NCBI GenBank assembly: GCA_964623885.1
Contig: CAZUVM010000106.1
Location: forward strand, 1-31,704
Direction of reading: 5' to 3'
Origin: CAZUVM01 sp964623885
Lineage (GTDB): Bacteria; Verrucomicrobiota; Verrucomicrobiia; Limisphaerales; UBA8199
Length of the DNA: 31,704 nucleotides
Below the pieces are notes generated by a model, which did no database searches, was not told where the DNA came from, and saw only the letters and a program-made list of their open reading frames with translations. Of the stretch, positions 9,084-16,167 are shown one piece after another. The number at the start of each line of letters is the position of its first letter. Positions within the stretch are counted from its first letter, which is position 1. The position numbers and the translations under genes were made by a program.

Positions 9084-10571
9084 TCATATCGTTTTGGCCA
9101 GCCTCATTAGAGTTTTGGCAGGGAACAATAGAACAAAGCGCGCGCCCTTTCCAAGCCCAGATTCGACCCGGATGCTTCCACCATACAGCTCGATATTATG
9201 CTTCACAGTGGCGAGGCCGAGGCCGGTCCCCTTCTCTTTCGTCGTATAATACGCTTCGAAGATTTTGCCCTGCTTGTCCGGGGGGATGCCCGGGCCATCG
9301 TCGCGAATGGATACCTCAATCACCTGGTCGGGCAGGCATTGCGCCTTGATCCATACCGTGCCGCCTTTCTCCTCCAAAGCTTCGCGGGCATTTTGCAGCA
9401 CATTCATGAAGATCTCAGCAGCGTGCCGTCGCTGCATCAGGAGCGGCGGGAACGTAGCCGCGAAATCCCTATGGACCAGGATCGGGTAATGTGCCGCGGC
9501 AGGAAAAACCCGGTCGATCGCATGCTCCAACTGTTCCAGCAGAAACAGTTTTTCAACGTGCCCTTCGCTCAATTGCGCATAGCCCATCACCTGCGTAATG
9601 ATCCGATCGGCATGTTCGACCTCCTCCTGGATCATGCGGAGTTGCTCGGCCGTTTCCGTGTTGCTCTTTTTAAGGGCGCGCTGCAGTGAGTACGAAGCAT
9701 TGTTGATAATGGCAAGGGGGTTCTTTATCTGGTGCGCGAACTCAGCGGCCAGGCGTCCGGCTGAGCGCAATTGGACTTCGCGCACGGCGAACTCGCGGGC
9801 TTCCTCGGCTGCCTGGCGCTGCCGCTCGAGCAGCACCTGGACGGCATAGCAACCGAACGTGGTCAAAAGCAATAACGCCAGGCGCAGGAACAACGGCTCC
9901 GCCGGATTGTCGGTTTCATATAATTCCAGGACCTGTCGCTCGGTTGGAGTCAGCCGATTGGCGATTGACGTGACAATGACGCCGGCCAACACATAGCAGG
10001 TGCTGAGCGTGACATTGAGCAGCAGTTGAGAAGTGGCGCGGGGCACGCTGACCGCGCTGCGCACCATTAACGCCAGGAAAAGCCAGTAGAGCGTGCTGTC
10101 GTATCCGCCGGTCACCAGTGTCAGCACGCCTAAAAAAATCCCGTCCACGAGGCTCATGGCAAAGACGCCCCATTCGACCCGGTTCGGAGGCAGGCGCCGC
10201 AAGTTGGCCAGTACAAATACAAAGCAAACGTTCAAAAACAGATACGCCCACAAAAAATAGCGTGTGTCTTCGATCGGAACTTCCAACGTATAGGAAGCTT
10301 CTTTTATCCATGGAAACCACTGCCAGAGGATTGCTATTGCAGCCAGTTTGACAGGCAGCACGATGTGAAGCTCCATCACCTCGATGCGACGCAGGAGCTG
10401 GCTGATATCCGGAGGCGAGATCATGAGCAGCTCGACCAGGCGTTCGAAAAACCGGAACGGGGAAACACCACGCTTGCGACGCGGACCAGGCGTAGGACCG
10501 GGACCGGTGCCCGGGTTGGCCGGCACCGTTGGTGCCGCGGTCGTCAATGTGGATGGACCGGAAGTGCTCAT
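9084..10571 (-). CDS. Membrane sensor histidine kinase (NtrB-like)
   Basis: A 495-residue kinase. After a Pro/Gly-rich cytoplasmic leader (1-40), residues about 66-250 hold five or six transmembrane helices, with no large periplasmic domain. A short linker leads to the H-box FAHQIKNPLAIINN with phospho-His280. The ATPase domain shows the N-box MNVLQNAREAL (N390, N394), the G1 box DDGPGI (424-429) and G2 GTGLGL (448-453). The base after the H-box His is Gln instead of the usual Glu. The ligand must be sensed in or next to the membrane. I chose the ATG at 10571; an in-frame TTG lies six codons upstream. It sits 73 bp after coaC and 100 bp before its likely partner, the regulator at 7556-8983. 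Confidence 0.9.
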   Translation of the reverse strand: MSTSGPSTLTTAAPTVPANPGTGPGPTPGPRRKRGVSPFRFFERLVELLMISPPDISQLLRRIEVMELHIVLPVKLAAIAILWQWFPWIKEASYTLEVPIEDTRYFLWAYLFLNVCFVFVLANLRRLPPNRVEWGVFAMSLVDGIFLGVLTLVTGGYDSTLYWLFLALMVRSAVSVPRATSQLLLNVTLSTCYVLAGVIVTSIANRLTPTERQVLELYETDNPAEPLFLRLALLLLTTFGCYAVQVLLERQRQAAEEAREFAVREVQLRSAGRLAAEFAHQIKNPLAIINNASYSLQRALKKSNTETAEQLRMIQEEVEHADRIITQVMGYAQLSEGHVEKLFLLEQLEHAIDRVFPAAAHYPILVHRDFAATFPPLLMQRRHAAEIFMNVLQNAREALEEKGGTVWIKAQCLPDQVIEVSIRDDGPGIPPDKQGKIFEAYYTTKEKGTGLGLATVKHNIELYGGSIRVESGLGKGARFVLLFPAKTLMRLAKTI

Positions 10572-10644
10572 GCAAAAACAGCGTCGCAACGAGCAGTGGA
10601 ACCCGCCCTGCCGAACGCAGCAAGGCTTAGATGATTAAGCGGCG

Positions 10645-11196
10645 TCATTTGTTTCCTGCCAATTCCAAAGCGCGCGCCGCCACCTTGTCCACCGGCCACA
10701 GCCGACCCAGACCCTCATACCCGCACGAGAGCAAACCTTCTTCGGGCCCGATGAACTCTGCGCCACGTTGCCTGAGGGTCGCGACGTTCTGCTGGGTTGC
10801 GGGGTGCAGCCACATCTTCCCGTTCATAGCGGGGGCCACGAGGACCTTTGCCTGGGGATTCAAAGCCAGCGCAACACAACTCAACGCATCGTTGGCCAGT
10901 CCCAGGGCCATTTTAGCAATCGTGTTCGCCGTTGCCGGCGCAACCAATAATAAGTCCGCCGCATCGGCGAGGCTAATGTGCGTCGGTTTCCAGCCTTCTT
11001 CCTCATCGTAGAGGTCGGTGATTACTGGGTGGCGTGAGAGGGTCTTGAACGCCAACGGTGTGATGAATTGCAGCGCGTCGGCGGTCATAACGACATGCAC
11101 GTCACACCCTTGCTTGACCAGCGAGCTCGTCAAATCGGCTGCTTTATAGGCCGCAATCGAGCCGGTAACACCCAGGATGATCGTTTTGCCGGCCAT
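10645..11196 (-). CDS. coaC: Phosphopantothenoylcysteine decarboxylase (CoaC-only flavoprotein)
   Basis: A 183-residue protein matching only the N-terminal, decarboxylase half of bacterial CoaBC. Diagnostic residues are present: the flavin-binding start ILGVTGSIAAYKAADL, catalytic His73 (THISL), the PAMNGKMW motif with Asn125, and the substrate-clamp Cys158 in LLSCGYEGLGRL. It converts 4'-phospho-N-pantothenoylcysteine to 4'-phosphopantetheine for coenzyme A, using FMN. The CoaB ligase half is missing; the protein stops about 20 residues after the clamp and the next gene is unrelated, so CoaB must be a separate gene elsewhere. It starts two bases after the gmk stop. The gmk-coaC order matches the common gmk-rpoZ-coaBC order with rpoZ lost. 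Confidence 0.9.
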   Translation of the reverse strand: MAGKTIILGVTGSIAAYKAADLTSSLVKQGCDVHVVMTADALQFITPLAFKTLSRHPVITDLYDEEEGWKPTHISLADAADLLLVAPATANTIAKMALGLANDALSCVALALNPQAKVLVAPAMNGKMWLHPATQQNVATLRQRGAEFIGPEEGLLSCGYEGLGRLWPVDKVAARALELAGNK

Positions 11197-11198
11197 GG

Positions 11199-11864
11199 CT
11201 AGAATTCGGGGGCTTGGGCCCGGCTCGTGCGCATTTTCTCGGCCTCAACAATTGCCAGCATCCGGCGCAAATCCTCGCTGATACTGTCGCTCAGCAGCAA
11301 ATAATCAAAGTTCTTCCACTGGGCGAGTTCTTGTCGGGCGACGCTCAAGCGCTTCTGGATGACGGTCTCGGCATCAGTCGCGCGTTTGCGCAAGCGCGTC
11401 TCAAGAACAGCGACCGAAGGGGGCGTGAGGAATACGGTAACCAGGGCCCGCTTAAGCTCGGCATCCTCACGGGAGCGCTCGCGAATAGTTGCCGCGCCCT
11501 GGACATCGATGTTGAGCAGAACATCGCGGCCCTGTCGCAATTTGCCCAACACCTCCGATTTAAGCGTTCCATAGCTGTTGCCGAACACGGTGGCATGTTC
11601 GAGGAAATTGCCGGCCTGCAAGCGCTTCAGGAACGATGCAGCGTCGAGGAAATAATAATCCACACCGTCCTGCTCTCCGGCACGAGGGGCGCGCGTCGTG
11701 CACGTGACCGCCCTGGCCATGTCGGGCCGCGCGGCAAGCAACTGCTGGCATAGCGTGGTTTTGCCACCGCCGGAAGGAGCGGAAACGATGATCAAAAGTG
11801 GACTCAGATTAGACACGTTTTTTGGACTGGATTCAGGACGTGATTCCTGGGTCGACAAATTCAT
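11199..11864 (-). CDS. gmk: Guanylate kinase
   Basis: A 221-residue guanylate kinase, which phosphorylates GMP to GDP with ATP. The P-loop APSGGGKT is at about 29-36. The GMP-binding part is recognisable (TTRAPRAGEQDGVDYYF, then FLEHATVFGNSYGT), as is NIDVQGA. The protein has about 20 residues more at the N-terminus than typical Gmk (about 205), from a Ser-rich leader; an alternative internal start is not obvious. Its ATG shares one base with the yicC stop (TAATG), so the pair is coupled. yicC-gmk adjacency is widespread in bacteria and supports the call. rpoZ, often next in line, is absent. Confidence 0.95.
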   Translation of the reverse strand: MNLSTQESRPESSPKNVSNLSPLLIIVSAPSGGGKTTLCQQLLAARPDMARAVTCTTRAPRAGEQDGVDYYFLDAASFLKRLQAGNFLEHATVFGNSYGTLKSEVLGKLRQGRDVLLNIDVQGAATIRERSREDAELKRALVTVFLTPPSVAVLETRLRKRATDAETVIQKRLSVARQELAQWKNFDYLLLSDSISEDLRRMLAIVEAEKMRTSRAQAPEF

Positions 11865-12745
11865 TACTCGACGTTCTGGGCTTGTTCGCGAAATCTCTCA
11901 AGCTCGGCTTTCAAGGTCACGACTTCGCGCGAGATCAGTTGGTCATTGGCTTTCGACCCGATAGTGTTAACCTCACGGTTCATTTCCTGCGCGAGAAAAT
12001 CCAATGTCCGTCCCACTGGCTCGCGCGATTTCACACAATCGGCGAATTGCTGGAAATGACTTTGCAGCCTCGTCAGTTCCTCAGTGATGTCGGATCGATC
12101 GGCAAAATAGACAACCTCTTTCAATAAACGGTCGTCCTCGGGGTCCGGCGTATCCAGACCGGCAGCTTTAATGCGCTCGAGCAATTGTTCGCGATACCGC
12201 CGGGCAACCGACGGCGCATGGCGTTGGATACGGGTAGTGGCCTGACGCATGATGGCGATGCGTTTGGCCAAATCCCCTGCCAGGTGCTGTCCTTCCCGTT
12301 CGCGCATTTTGACCAGCCCGGCGAGCGCCTTGCGCAGTGCCTTTTGCACCGCCGGCCAGAAGTTCTCCTCCTCGACGATTTGTTCGTCCGTTTGGAACAC
12401 TCCGGGCGCGCGGGCCAGATGATCGAGAGTGACCGGACCCGGCAGGCGCAACTGCCGGGAAAGACGGTTGAGTTCCCTGGCATAGGCCTTGGCCAGGGGC
12501 ACATTCAAATGCATTCGGGCAGAGAGTTTGCTCGCCCCGGCATGCAGGCCGACCCGCACATTCAGGCGCCCACGGGCGATATACCCGTGGATGAGTTCGC
12601 GGATCTGCGCCTCGAGCAATTCCATCTCGCGTGGCAATGCCACGGCGATCTCGGTCTGCTTCCGATTCACCGAACTGAGCTCGACGGTGATATTGAAGCC
12701 ATCCTGCGCGCAATCCCCGCGGCCATATCCCGTCATTGATTTCAT
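11864..12745 (-). CDS. yicC: YicC family endoribonuclease
   Basis: A 293-residue protein with the unmistakable YicC start MKSMTGYGRG and the conserved C-terminal block GRTLDFLAQEMNREVNTIGSK. The family has been characterised as an endoribonuclease that affects small-RNA turnover in E. coli; many genomes still label it a stress-induced protein. The middle is a long helical region rich in Arg and Glu. A second ATG three codons in (MTGYG) is another possible start. It heads a probable operon with gmk, coaC and the two-component genes. A sigma-70-like promoter ends only about nine bases before the ATG, so the mRNA may be leaderless. Confidence 0.92.
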   Translation of the reverse strand: MKSMTGYGRGDCAQDGFNITVELSSVNRKQTEIAVALPREMELLEAQIRELIHGYIARGRLNVRVGLHAGASKLSARMHLNVPLAKAYARELNRLSRQLRLPGPVTLDHLARAPGVFQTDEQIVEEENFWPAVQKALRKALAGLVKMREREGQHLAGDLAKRIAIMRQATTRIQRHAPSVARRYREQLLERIKAAGLDTPDPEDDRLLKEVVYFADRSDITEELTRLQSHFQQFADCVKSREPVGRTLDFLAQEMNREVNTIGSKANDQLISREVVTLKAELERFREQAQNVE

Positions 12746-12754
12746 CCATTCAGA

Positions 12755-12783
12755 AGTATGCGAAAAAACGGCTGAAATGTCGA
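12755..12783 (-). promoter_or_regulatory. Sigma-70-like promoter before yicC
   Basis: On the minus strand, TCGACA (12783-12778; 5 of 6 match TTGACA), a 17-bp spacer and CATACT (12760-12755; 4 of 6 match TATAAT). The expected start point falls within two or three bases of the yicC ATG at 12745. This is the only clear promoter upstream of the yicC-gmk-coaC-kinase-regulator series. Confidence 0.55.
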
Positions 12784-12870
12784 ATCGGAATTGAGGAGAA
12801 TCGCAGATTTAAACGATTTGAAGGAATACAAAACCGGTCCAGACAGGCCAGCAACGCATTCCAGCCGGGC

Positions 12871-14085
12871 CTATTGACAACTGGCAATTCCAACTTTAGC
12901 AGCCACCTGGGAAACATCTTTGTCGCCGCGCCCGGACAGGTTCACAATGATGATCTTATCCTTACCCAGGCTGGGCGCCCGCTGGATGACCTCGGCGATA
13001 GCGTGGGCGCTTTCGAGAGCGGGAATAATGCCCTCGAGGCGAGCGAGGCGCATGAAAGCATCGAGTGCGCGGTCATCAGTCGCGTACGTATATTCCACCC
13101 GGTTCTGGTCGCGGAGCCAGGCGTGCTCCGGGCCAACGGCCGCGTAATCGAGCCCGGCGGAGACGCTGTGCGTGAGCTGGACCTGTCCAAATTCGTCCTG
13201 AAGCAGGTACGAGCGAGTACCCTGCAGCACACCCAAAGAACCACTCTGGAAACGAGCCGCATGTTTGCCGGCAGCGATTCCTTCGCCTCCGGCTTCAACA
13301 CCGACCATCTTGACCGAATCGTCGCCGAGGAAAGGGTAGAACAAACCCATGGCGTTAGACCCGCCGCCAACGCACGCGATAAGCAGATGCGGCAAGCGCT
13401 GTTCTTTTTCGAGCACTTGGCGGCGCGCTTCATCACCGATGACGCGTTGAAAATTCCGGACCATGAGCGGGTACGGGTGGGCGCCGTAAACCGTCCCCAG
13501 AATGTAATGGGTGGTGCGGACGTTCGTGACCCAATCACGCATTGCTTCGTTAATGGCTTCTTTGAGCGTCTGCTGGCCGGCTTTTACAGGCACGACCTCG
13601 GCGCCAAGCATCTTCATCCGGAACACATTCAGAGCCTGGCGTTCGCAATCGACCGCCCCCATGTAAACGACGCACTTGAGGCCAAACATCGCAGCAACCG
13701 TGGCCGTGGCGACGCCGTGCTGGCCTGCGCCGGTTTCGGCTATAATGCGGTTCTTGCCCATGCGCCGGGCGAGCAGGATCTGGCCGATGCAATTATTGAT
13801 TTTGTGGGCGCCGGTATGGAGGAGGTCCTCGCGTTTGAGATAAATCCTGGCCCCGCCCAGCTCTCGCGTCAGGCGCTCGGCAAAATAGAGCGGCGTAGGG
13901 CGGCCGCAAAACTCTTTCAGGTAATACTCGAATTCACGCTGGAATTCAGTGTCAGTTTGGGCTTGGGCGTATTCGGCTTCGAGCTGCTGCAAAGGATGCA
14001 TCAAGGTCTCGGGCACGAACCGGCCGCCGTAAGGCCCGAAATGCCCGTGCTCATCCGGCGCGGTTTTGAGGGCAGCGATGCTCAT
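12871..14085 (-). CDS. trpB: Tryptophan synthase beta chain
   Basis: A 404-residue PLP enzyme that makes L-tryptophan from indole and serine. Family landmarks: FGPYGGRFVPETLM at the start, the PLP lysine in HTGAHKINN (K95), AETGAGQHGVATA, the phosphate-binding loop CVGGGSNA and the C-terminal NLSGRGDKD. The length is typical of TrpB1. I chose the second ATG (14085) because GGTGG lies six bases upstream of it; an ATG four codons earlier is possible. It stands alone here: no trpA or other trp gene is on either side, and the next gene downstream is yicC, 125 bp away. A transposase relic lies directly upstream, so the local promoter arrangement may be recent. Confidence 0.96.
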   Translation of the reverse strand: MSIAALKTAPDEHGHFGPYGGRFVPETLMHPLQQLEAEYAQAQTDTEFQREFEYYLKEFCGRPTPLYFAERLTRELGGARIYLKREDLLHTGAHKINNCIGQILLARRMGKNRIIAETGAGQHGVATATVAAMFGLKCVVYMGAVDCERQALNVFRMKMLGAEVVPVKAGQQTLKEAINEAMRDWVTNVRTTHYILGTVYGAHPYPLMVRNFQRVIGDEARRQVLEKEQRLPHLLIACVGGGSNAMGLFYPFLGDDSVKMVGVEAGGEGIAAGKHAARFQSGSLGVLQGTRSYLLQDEFGQVQLTHSVSAGLDYAAVGPEHAWLRDQNRVEYTYATDDRALDAFMRLARLEGIIPALESAHAIAEVIQRAPSLGKDKIIIVNLSGRGDKDVSQVAAKVGIASCQ

Positions 14086-14144
14086 TATTGCCACCATAAC
14101 AGGCTAAAGTCGGAACGTCGAGGAAGTCCGCTCATTGAGTATTG

Positions 14145-14279
14145 ACCCCTTTGGCGAGCAATCAAATGGGCAAACTCGACGTAAGTCTTGTCCAAGACGA
14201 CGATTTCACCGGGTTTAATTCCCGCACAAATCTCTTGGGCTCGCTTGTTGTCGTGATCTTGGCCATTTTTCTCCCTCAG
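14145..14279 (-). pseudogene. IS4-type transposase relic (about 45 codons)
   Basis: On the minus strand an open stretch of 45 codons, preceded by TAG, reads NGQDHDNKRAQEICAGIKPG and then EIVVLDKTYVEFAHLI. This matches the region around the second catalytic Asp of IS4-family DDE transposases (usual form: GEIVVFDKAYVDFAHL). Similarity stops after ARQRG, just where the family would continue into a beta-strand and a 'TR.K' motif, and no other part of a transposase or terminal inverted repeat is seen nearby. It is therefore a decayed fragment, lying 60 bp upstream of trpB and overlapping the trpB/bioD divergent region. Confidence 0.7.
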
Positions 14280-14312
14280 CTATGCGATGGCTGTGAAAAA
14301 TACCGATGCTCA

Positions 14313-15065
14313 ATGAGTGATACCGGCCGAGACAAACCTGCGACCACCGCAGCAATGCCTGAGGCACGCCTCATCTTTATTACCGGCACCGACACAGGCG
14401 TTGGCAAAACGACGCTGACGGCGCTGCTCCTCGCGCATCTCCGCTCGCAACAAATCTCGGCCAAGGCTATCAAGCCCTTCTGCTCTGGCTCACGCGACGA
14501 TGTAACACTGCTCCGTTCCTTACAGGACAACGAACTTACCCTGGACGAAATCAATCCTTTTTTCTTCAGCGAACCGCTCGCCCCGTTCGCCGCTGCGCGT
14601 CTCCATCGCCGCCGAATCCCGCTGCAGCGCGTCGTTGACAACATTCGCCGGATAGCCGGATGTGACTACCTGCTCATTGAAGGGGTGGGCGGCCTGCTTG
14701 TTCCTCTGGGGGCGAATTACAATGTGCTAGACCTGGTCACGCGGCTCGGCTGCGAGATCATCGTCGTCGCTCGCAATCAACTCGGCACGCTCAATCATAC
14801 ACTGCTAACAGTGAAAGCCCTCCACTCCGCCTGGTCCTCCGGTGTAAAGCAGAGAGAAGGTGACCCGCGCGTCAAAGTGGTTTTGATGCAACCTCGTCGT
14901 CCCGATCCCTCCTCCGCCTCCAACCCACGTATCCTTGCCGCGCTGCTTAAACCGACACCGGTCCTGTCACTGCCTTTTCTGGGCCAGCGCTGTAAGCGCG
15001 CTAAACACCTGCGTCGTTGCGCTGGTGAGCTAAAGGAGTTCCTGAACATTCTTACGGAGCGTTGA
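14313..15065 (+). CDS. bioD: Dethiobiotin synthetase
   Basis: A 250-residue ATP-dependent carboxylase that closes the ureido ring of dethiobiotin from 7,8-diaminopelargonate and CO2. It shows the BioD P-loop GTDTGVGKT at about 25-33, the substrate region KAIKPFCSGSRDD and EGVGGLLVPLG (usual form EGAGG..VP). I chose the ATG at 14313; another at 14355 is closer to the usual N-terminus. The open frame extends 57 codons upstream, but that stretch covers the antisense side of the transposase relic and is probably not translated. No other biotin gene is in the window. The C-terminal third is Arg-rich and poorly conserved, as in many BioD proteins. Confidence 0.88.
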   Translation: MSDTGRDKPATTAAMPEARLIFITGTDTGVGKTTLTALLLAHLRSQQISAKAIKPFCSGSRDDVTLLRSLQDNELTLDEINPFFFSEPLAPFAAARLHRRRIPLQRVVDNIRRIAGCDYLLIEGVGGLLVPLGANYNVLDLVTRLGCEIIVVARNQLGTLNHTLLTVKALHSAWSSGVKQREGDPRVKVVLMQPRRPDPSSASNPRILAALLKPTPVLSLPFLGQRCKRAKHLRRCAGELKEFLNILTER

Positions 15066-15141
15066 CCACATTGCTTACTATACCCACGCCGACATCCCTA
15101 TTCATTCTAGGCCGTGCACCCAACCGCTCTGCGAGGCTGCT

Positions 15142-15624
15142 TCAGTTCTCTCTCTCGGGCTCAAGCTTCCCTTTCGCCTTGGCCTCTTTTCGCAGCGCCG
15201 CGAGCTTGCCCAGGTCGCCGAACCACAGGATGGCGCCGCACCGGGTGCACATTTTTGCGGTCGTCGGAATGAAGCTATCCTTCAAGGTCCAGAATTTCGC
15301 CTTGGCCGGAACAAAATAGGTCAACCCGGTTGAGCGGACTTTTCCGATCACTAATTCGTCATGGTGGCAGACGGGACAAACCTCGCGGGCCTTGTCGATG
15401 TCCCGCTCGCTGTGGAACACCTCCATGACTGAGTCCAGGTCTTCCTGCCAAAACCGCGTGGAATCACCCACCTTCCGGTAAGTTATTTTATTCTCGCGCA
15501 TCCAGCGGTAAAGAGTCGGTTCGCCCACGTCTAAATACTCGGCAGCTTCCTTGATGCAGAACCACGTTTTCCTGGCCGGCACCGGTTGTTCTTCGTTTTC
15601 CATATAACCCATCGGTACAATCAT
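15142..15624 (-). CDS. Helix-turn-helix (excisionase/MerR-like) protein with zinc ribbon
   Basis: A 160-residue DNA-binding protein. Residues about 20-65 are a winged helix of the excisionase/HTH_17 type (FCIKEAAEYLDVGEPTLYRW, then a beta wing ending RFWQEDL). Residues 83-129 hold two Cys pairs, CPVC (83-86) and CTRC (126-129), spaced like a zinc ribbon. The C-terminal tail is Lys/Glu-rich. ATGs at 15624, 15612 and 15603 are all possible starts. It faces a small membrane protein and the giant protein across a region with inverted and direct repeats, so autoregulation and control of those genes are likely. There is no integrase or phage gene nearby, so a true excisionase role is unlikely. Confidence 0.78.
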   Translation of the reverse strand: MIVPMGYMENEEQPVPARKTWFCIKEAAEYLDVGEPTLYRWMRENKITYRKVGDSTRFWQEDLDSVMEVFHSERDIDKAREVCPVCHHDELVIGKVRSTGLTYFVPAKAKFWTLKDSFIPTTAKMCTRCGAILWFGDLGKLAALRKEAKAKGKLEPEREN

Positions 15625-15627
15625 AAA

Positions 15628-15682
15628 CTATCAATTGCAACTTATTTGTTGACATATCTCGCAAATGATAGTATACGATAGT
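15628..15682. promoter_or_regulatory. Probable operator: inverted and direct GATAG repeats
   Basis: An 11-bp inverted repeat, CTATCAATTGC (15628-15638) and GCAAATGATAG (15661-15671), matches at 10 of 11 positions with centres 33 bp apart, about three helical turns. A direct copy of GATAGT follows exactly 10 bp later (15667-15672 and 15677-15682). The second pair overlaps the -10 box of the plus-strand promoter. This layout suits a dimeric repressor, most simply the HTH/zinc-ribbon protein encoded next to it. Confidence 0.6.
15649..15677 (+). promoter_or_regulatory. Sigma-70 promoter toward the small membrane protein and giant gene
   Basis: A perfect TTGACA -35 box (15649-15654), a 17-bp spacer and TATACG (15672-15677; 4 of 6 match TATAAT). 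The expected transcription start falls at or next to the ATG at 15685, so the first gene would have a leaderless mRNA. The -10 box lies inside the GATAGT repeats. Confidence 0.65.
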
Positions 15683-15684
15683 CA

Positions 15685-16029
15685 ATGACAAGCGGCAGTC
15701 CAAACTGTCGATTCGGCGAGGATACACCCCAAGATATAAATGTCGCGGCGCCGGTGCTGGGAGCGGCAGCTCAATGGAATTTCAAGCATCTGCTAGCGGC
15801 CCTCCTTGCGGGTTTCGTCTTTCAGTCTCTGTTGCTTCCGTGTTTGTGCGACATAGGAACTGCCAAAACCGCGTTCGCATATGCCTTCGATGTTCTGGTG
15901 CTCATTCGGATAGCAGCTGCGCGCGCATGCCACGAGACGGGGAAGGGGTGGCTCTTCTATGGGGTTCTGTGTTATACCTCACCGGCTTGGATTGAGGGCG
16001 TTGCTTACTTGGTAATAGGAGGGCATTGA
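15685..16029 (+). CDS. Small hydrophobic membrane protein, unknown
   Basis: A 114-residue protein I do not recognise. After a polar N-terminus of about 30 residues there are two or three hydrophobic segments: HLLAALLAGFVFQSLLLPCL, AFAYAFDVLVLIRIAA and WLFYGVLCYTSPAWIEGVAY. Cysteines occur in several segments. The codon choice is compatible with a real gene, and a well-placed promoter lies just before the ATG. There is no Shine-Dalgarno site, consistent with a leaderless start. It ends 138 bp before the preferred start of the giant protein on the same strand, and the two may share a transcript. It could be an accessory for membrane insertion or export of that protein, but nothing in its own sequence shows it. 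Confidence 0.5.
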   Translation: MTSGSPNCRFGEDTPQDINVAAPVLGAAAQWNFKHLLAALLAGFVFQSLLLPCLCDIGTAKTAFAYAFDVLVLIRIAAARACHETGKGWLFYGVLCYTSPAWIEGVAYLVIGGH

Positions 16030-16157
16030 GTGAGATTTGGGCTGCAGCCGTCAACCGTCTGTCTCTCTCTTCGCAGAAGCGCAGCAGACTCGTTATACCG
16101 CCAGTCCTCGGCGACTGCGGCTCGGCTCCTGTTCGTTCAAACTACTTCATTAAAGTT

Positions 16158-16162
16158 GGAGG
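16158..16162 (+). promoter_or_regulatory. Strong Shine-Dalgarno site for the giant gene
   Basis: GGAGG with a 5-base spacer before the ATG at 16168. Good ribosome-binding sites are rare in this window, so this one is informative: it argues for a start 55 codons upstream of the obvious signal peptide at 16333. Confidence 0.6.
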
Positions 16163-16167
16163 CATCT

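Noticed and set aside
8330..9349. 339-codon open frame on the plus strand
   Set aside because: It spans the antisense of the NtrC-type regulator and the end of the kinase and has no recognisable domain.
12736..14145. 469-codon open frame on the plus strand across trpB
   Set aside because: It is the antisense shadow of trpB, whose motifs and length are unmistakable; the translated plus-strand product resembles no protein family.
14142..14312. N-terminal extension of BioD by 57 residues
   Set aside because: The extension covers the antisense of the transposase relic and lacks similarity to BioD; the family starts near the P-loop.
15066..15141. Terminator between bioD and the HTH gene
   Set aside because: The 76-bp convergent gap shows no stable hairpin or T-run that I can identify.
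15142..15624. True phage excisionase
   Set aside because: No integrase, attachment site or phage gene is nearby, and the protein carries a zinc ribbon, so a transcription regulator fits better.
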